8,541 nt of DNA from the NCBI GenBank assembly GCA_964450435.1, contig CAYVCX010000092.1:1-8541 (forward strand), given 5' to 3'. This DNA is from SKLM01 sp964450435. Lineage in GTDB: Bacteria > Chloroflexota > Anaerolineae > B4-G1. Made by a program: the position numbers and the translations under genes. Positions 5,264-8,541 of this stretch are shown here, piece after piece. The notes beneath the pieces were generated by a model. The model did not search any database and was not told the DNA's origin. It was given only the letters and a program-made list of their open reading frames with translations. Each line of letters opens with the position of its first letter. The stretch's first letter is position 1.

Positions 5264-6871
5264 ATGTCCTATCACGACAGAGTCAGGACGCTTGTGCAGG
5301 ACCCGGAGCGGCTGGAGCAGGTCTATGCCGAGGCGCGCGAGGCCGGCGAAGGCGACGCCTTCAGACGGGCCATCGACGACAGCCACGCATCCGCGCCCGA
5401 CAACTTGCTCTACGCCGCCTGGTTCTACCGCCTGAGGTACGCCGCCGAGCGTGCGAAAGGCTTCGTCGTTGCCTGGGGGTGGGTCATTCCACTGGCGCTG
5501 GTCAACGGCCTGCTCTTCTGGTGGCTCTCCGACGATCAGCGTTTCATGATCGAGCTGGCGGGTGCCCGCTATGTAGACTCTCAGGACTTCCTGCCTGTCG
5601 TCTTCCTGTTGGCAGGTCCCCTGGCCGCCACCTTCGTGATGACCTACCTCACCGTCGTGGGCCGCAAGCGCTGGCCGCTTACGGTGCTCCTGGAGGTGGT
5701 ATTGGGCGCTGCCAGCGCGTACTTGCTCTTGACGTACCCGCAGGCAGGGCCACAGCCGTTCCAGAGGCAGTACCTGAGCCTGATGATCATGCATCTGGCG
5801 CTGTTGTCCTGGGCGGCCGTAGGCGTCCACCTGACTGCAGAGCACCGCGACCCGGACAACCGCTTCGCGTTCCTGATGAAGTCGCTTGAGGTTGCCGTCA
5901 CGGGCGGGTTGTTCGTCATCGCCGGCGGTCTGTTCACGGCGATCACCATGGCCCTTTTCAGCGCGCTCGACATCCAGCTCCCCGAGCTGGTGCAACGGAT
6001 GTTCATCGCCGGCGGGGGCGGGCTGATCCCCGTGGTGGCGACTGCCGTGATCTACGACCCGACGGTCTCACCGGCCCGGCAGGCGTTCGACGAGGGGCTG
6101 AGCAAGTTGGTGGCCTTGCTTGGGCGGACGCTGCTGCCCCTGGCGCTCGTGCTGCTTGTCGTCTACCTGGGCTTCATTCCGTTCAACTTCCGGGCACCGC
6201 TCGACAATCGCGAGGTGTTGATCACCTACAACGTGATGCTGTTTGCCGTCATCGCCCTCCTGGTGGGCGCGACCCCGGTGAGGCAGGCCGACGTCCCTCC
6301 TCGCCTGCAGAGATGGCTGCGCAGGGGGATCTCGGCCGTGGCAGCCTTGGCGCTGATCGTCAGTCTATACGCCCTGGGCGCCATCCTCTACCGCACGGCC
6401 CTCGATCGCATCACGCCCAATCGCCTCACGTTCATCGGCTGGAACGTGATCAACATCGGCCTGCTCTGCCTGGTCCTGCTCCTGCAGGCGCGAGCCACAG
6501 CGGCACGCTGGCTCCAGGCGCTGAAACGTGCCTATCGCGTGGGAACGGTCGCTTACGTCGTCTGGACGGTGGCGATGATCCTGGCGATCCCCTGGGTCTT
6601 CGGCATCAGACAGGGGGTCGTCGAGGCGCTGCCTCGCTCCGCGCAGAGGATCATCTATGAGCAACCGAGCCCCATCCTGCTCACCTGTCCCGGCAGTCCG
6701 CACATCTACCTGCTTCAGAGGGGGGAGAAGCGGTGGATCGAGGACATCGACACGTTCGAAGCGGGAGGATACACGTGGCGGGACGTCCATACGCTTCCCT
6801 GCGACGACTTGCGGGCGGTTCCGGATAGCACGCCGATCCCGGCAGACGCCGGTCCGCCGCCACAGCCGTAG
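5264..6871 (+). CDS. Polytopic membrane protein (DUF4153-like) with extracytoplasmic C-terminal module, 535 aa
   Basis: The start is ATG at 5264, five bases after GGAGG. Residues 1-65 are a soluble, helical, charged N-terminus. Eleven likely membrane helices follow, at about 67-88, 109-130, 139-158, 170-190, 208-234, 245-265, 286-306, 318-336, 355-376, 388-408 and 427-447. The segment 'SLYALGAILYRTALDRITPN' with 'RLTFIGWNVINIGLL' resembles the DUF4153 family of unknown function. After the last helix, residues 468-527 form a small module: 'SPHIYLLQRGEKRWIEDIDT', 'FEAGGYTWRDVHTLPCDDL', then a Pro-rich end. Cys475 and Cys513 could form a disulfide if this end is outside the cell. Similar 'vYLl..G.KRWI' units occur in other secreted proteins of this phylum, as I recall. 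Role unknown; a surface-sensing or envelope function is a guess. The gene stands alone on its strand after amrS. Confidence 0.85.
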   Translation: MSYHDRVRTLVQDPERLEQVYAEAREAGEGDAFRRAIDDSHASAPDNLLYAAWFYRLRYAAERAKGFVVAWGWVIPLALVNGLLFWWLSDDQRFMIELAGARYVDSQDFLPVVFLLAGPLAATFVMTYLTVVGRKRWPLTVLLEVVLGAASAYLLLTYPQAGPQPFQRQYLSLMIMHLALLSWAAVGVHLTAEHRDPDNRFAFLMKSLEVAVTGGLFVIAGGLFTAITMALFSALDIQLPELVQRMFIAGGGGLIPVVATAVIYDPTVSPARQAFDEGLSKLVALLGRTLLPLALVLLVVYLGFIPFNFRAPLDNREVLITYNVMLFAVIALLVGATPVRQADVPPRLQRWLRRGISAVAALALIVSLYALGAILYRTALDRITPNRLTFIGWNVINIGLLCLVLLLQARATAARWLQALKRAYRVGTVAYVVWTVAMILAIPWVFGIRQGVVEALPRSAQRIIYEQPSPILLTCPGSPHIYLLQRGEKRWIEDIDTFEAGGYTWRDVHTLPCDDLRAVPDSTPIPADAGPPPQP

Positions 6872-7132
6872 TCCGTCTGCAGGCTCAGGTCCACTGTCTC
6901 CAGCATCAGGAGCCGCGATGGCGGGCAGATCGAGGCAGCCTGGCGGGTGGGGTCGACGTCGGTCGCGGCGTTGGCCTGCTCGAGGGTGATTCAATGCCAC
7001 AGGACCCGCGGCGGACAGAGCTCCCGGGATAGGGTCATCCAGAGTCTCTACTGTCGCAGCACCCTAATACCGACTCCCACGAATGGGGCAGCGGTGGGCT
7101 GCGTGGGGACATGCTTTCTTGGCGCTACCCCT

Positions 7133-7432
7133 TCAGCGAGTCAGCAGCCTGCGTACCAGCCCTCCGACTGCACCGCCCAGGAATGCCCCCACCACGATGC
7201 CCCCGATGAGTCCAATTCCAAGCGCCACAGGCCCGACAGAGTCGATGTCGCCACCCATATGGCCGACGATAACCACAGCACCGGCACCCAAGGCCGTGCA
7301 GAAGATTGTGACCAGCACCGAGACACAACCACTCACCTTTCTAGCCAGCGGCGATACCAGCCGATCCTCAACTTCGGCGTTGACGGCGCCCTTTGCGACG
7401 CCTCGTGCAGAGTCCCGGAAACGGTCACCCAT
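7133..7432 (-). CDS. Small glycine-zipper membrane protein, 99 aa
   Basis: The start is ATG at 7432, seven bases after AGGAGG on the minus strand; an upstream in-frame start at 7528 has no such site and gives non-protein-like text. Residues 1-33 are polar ('MGDRFRDSARGVAKGAVNAE'). Two membrane helices follow at about 36-57 and 67-93. The second carries glycines exactly every fourth residue: G74, G78, G82, G86 and G90, with G87 and G91 offset. This is a five-member GxxxG ladder of the kind that packs helices into tight oligomers. The C-terminus is basic ('RRLLTR'), which suggests a cytoplasmic end. I do not recognise the family. It could be a small envelope-stress or pore-like protein, but nothing here proves it. 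A promoter-like pair lies 68 bases upstream. Confidence 0.75.
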   Translation of the reverse strand: MGDRFRDSARGVAKGAVNAEVEDRLVSPLARKVSGCVSVLVTIFCTALGAGAVVIVGHMGGDIDSVGPVALGIGLIGGIVVGAFLGGAVGGLVRRLLTR

Positions 7433-7499
7433 CGGAATCCTCCTGTGTTGCCTCAGAATGCCCGCCTGTTTTTCTGAGACAGACCCCGACCGCGGTGGG

Positions 7500-7528
7500 A
7501 GTCTACCGACGTCGCCAGACCCAACCAA
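7500..7528 (-). promoter_or_regulatory. Candidate promoter for the glycine-zipper gene
   Basis: On the minus strand, TTGGTT (7528-7523) and TAGACT (7505-7500) are 17 bases apart. This would start an mRNA near 7493 with a leader of about 60 bases. Both boxes are imperfect, so the call is tentative. Confidence 0.3.
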
Positions 7529-7626
7529 CAGCCCATAGAACAGGGCCAGCGGACTTCCGTGCCGCGAAGGCCGGGCATCAGCTCACCAACACAATTCAGC
7601 TCGCTGTCGACGAATGTGCTTCTCGT

Positions 7627-7655
7627 GCCAGCCTCCGCCTGCATTCGAGGCTGGC
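7627..7655 (-). terminator. Stem-loop after the large secreted-protein gene
   Basis: GCCAGCCTC (7627-7635) and GAGGCTGGC (7647-7655) form a perfect nine-base stem with an 11-base loop. It begins 21 bases after the stop codon of the minus-strand gene. Position and strength fit a transcription end or a 3' stabiliser. No T-run follows, so a classical intrinsic terminator is not proven. Confidence 0.45.
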
Positions 7656-7675
7656 TTGGCCGCGGGCTACTCCCG

Positions 7676-8541
7676 TCAGTCAGACCTGATCACCACCGGC
7701 AGGTACACCTTGAGTCGCTTCTCGAACAGACCAAAGTCGCTCAGGTGACACACCGGCACCTGCAGCCAGTTCTCGGCCTCGTTCCGCGCGCAGGCGCCGC
7801 ATGCCGCGTCCTCCCAGGCACCAGTCTCGGTGTTCCACCTCTGCAGCGTTAGCGCCGATTCCGTCAGCCCAGCCTCGGTCACAGCCTCGTCGCTGTAGTG
7901 GACGGTGATGGTGATCGGCGCATCGAAGGCAATGCCCGGCTCCACGGACCCTGCCACGTAAGCCTCCAACGAGAAGGCCCGTCCGGCGAAGCGCAGCGTG
8001 GAAGGTACCGGGTGCCCCGGATCGTCCAGCGGCTCATAGACCAGGGCCACCCTCTCTGTCACGGCGCCCGGCGGCACCTGCACCGATGTGGTCAGTCCCA
8101 CGGTCGAGGTCACCCCGCCGCCGGCCTCGGGATCGACGAGTGCGGCCTCCGCCTCTCCCGCTTCGATGGGCAGCGTGGTGTAGTAACCATAGTCGGAGTG
8201 GAACTTGCGCCCCCCGACGTCGGCCAACCACACCCCCTTTAGGTATAACTTATCCTCATCAGGCGAAAGCGGCAGGAAGGTGACGCGGGCCAGGTCGCCG
8301 TTCGTCAGGCCCACATCTCCGCCCAGGCGCACCACAGCGGTATCGGTGATCTCGCTGATGTGGTTGAAGCCAGCAAGCGGGTTGTGTACCTTGGACGTGC
8401 CGTGCGGCCCCGCTAGATCCGGGGCAGCGGTGACATCGAGCAGGAAGAGCCGGTCGGGTTCCCAGCCGTAGTAGTTGTATTCCAAATCGAACTCCACCCC
8501 GTAGATGGGGCGCTCCTCAGCCCCTGCCAGGCGAAGTGTCA
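7676..8541 (-). CDS. C-terminal part of a large secreted surface protein (5' end outside window)
   Basis: The frame is open to the window edge with 287 residues visible. The first GTG in frame (8497) is inside a continuing domain, so the gene is incomplete, not short. Residues 1-100 have a cohesin-like pattern: 'LRLAGAEERPIYGVEFDLEY', then 'AVVRLGGDVGLTNGDLARV' and 'TFLPLSPDE'. Residues 140-245 form a second beta-rich domain: 'VQVPPGAVTERVALVYEPL', 'RFAGRAFSLEAYV' and 'ITITVHYSDEAVTEAGL'. This is like the ZU5-type module that precedes the end of many Chloroflexota exported proteins, as I recall. Cys247, Cys250 and Cys264 lie near the end, followed by 'VCHLSDFGLFEKRL' and the tail 'KVYLPVVIRSD'. 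The protein is presumably outside the cell, in binding or adhesion. Domain names are judged by eye. Confidence 0.8.
   Translation of the reverse strand, partial: TLRLAGAEERPIYGVEFDLEYNYYGWEPDRLFLLDVTAAPDLAGPHGTSKVHNPLAGFNHISEITDTAVVRLGGDVGLTNGDLARVTFLPLSPDEDKLYLKGVWLADVGGRKFHSDYGYYTTLPIEAGEAEAALVDPEAGGGVTSTVGLTTSVQVPPGAVTERVALVYEPLDDPGHPVPSTLRFAGRAFSLEAYVAGSVEPGIAFDAPITITVHYSDEAVTEAGLTESALTLQRWNTETGAWEDAACGACARNEAENWLQVPVCHLSDFGLFEKRLKVYLPVVIRSD

Noticed and set aside
5126..5995. 289-aa open frame on the minus strand
   Set aside because: It lies opposite the membrane-protein gene and its leader. The composition (Gln, Arg, Gly, His) is that of a mirror frame in GC-rich DNA.
6918..6989. 23-aa Arg-rich ORF after a CAGGAG site
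   Set aside because: It is too short and low in complexity to support as a gene.
6365..7000. 211-aa open frame on the minus strand
   Set aside because: It overlaps the 3' end of the membrane-protein gene and is dominated by Arg, Asp and Pro; no motif was seen.

Overview
The window looks like chromosomal DNA from a Chloroflexota bacterium, probably near Anaerolineae. This is inferred from three things: high GC, two secreted proteins in different parts of the window that share a short C-terminal 'YLPV' tail, and the style of the repeat-rich surface proteins. No rRNA, tRNA or CRISPR array was seen.

Layout. Positions 1-785 are gene wreckage. A frameshifted integrase/transposase fragment lies on the plus strand. 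Its catalytic-domain reading dissolves after about 430. On the opposite strand, at about 568-720, lies what looks like a scrap of the C-terminal domain of pyruvate phosphate dikinase. Next come minus-strand genes: an unrecognised 114-aa ORF (786-1130), a gene-free 0.5-kb spacer with nested palindromes, a four-helix membrane protein whose best start is an ACG codon (1624-1983), a tiny zinc-ribbon protein (2086-2277), and a secreted parallel beta-helix protein (2418-3587). A structured divergent spacer of about 395 bp separates these from the plus-strand genes.

The plus-strand block holds the AmmeMemoRadiSam-type radical SAM enzyme (3983-5002), possibly made from a leaderless mRNA. It is followed by a large polytopic membrane protein with an extracytoplasmic tail module (5264-6871), which has its own promoter-like site. 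The right end returns to the minus strand with a small glycine-zipper membrane protein (7133-7432) and the C-terminal 287 residues of a large secreted protein (7676 to the window edge). That last gene is followed by a perfect stem-loop.

How the genes fit together. I see no single operon or defence or biosynthetic system. The radical SAM gene lacks its usual AMMECR1 and Memo partners here. The most interesting shared thread is the C-terminal tail on the two exported proteins, which may be a sorting or anchoring signal. The left 2 kb reads as an accessory or decaying region. The 6872-7132 spacer shows nothing I can support.
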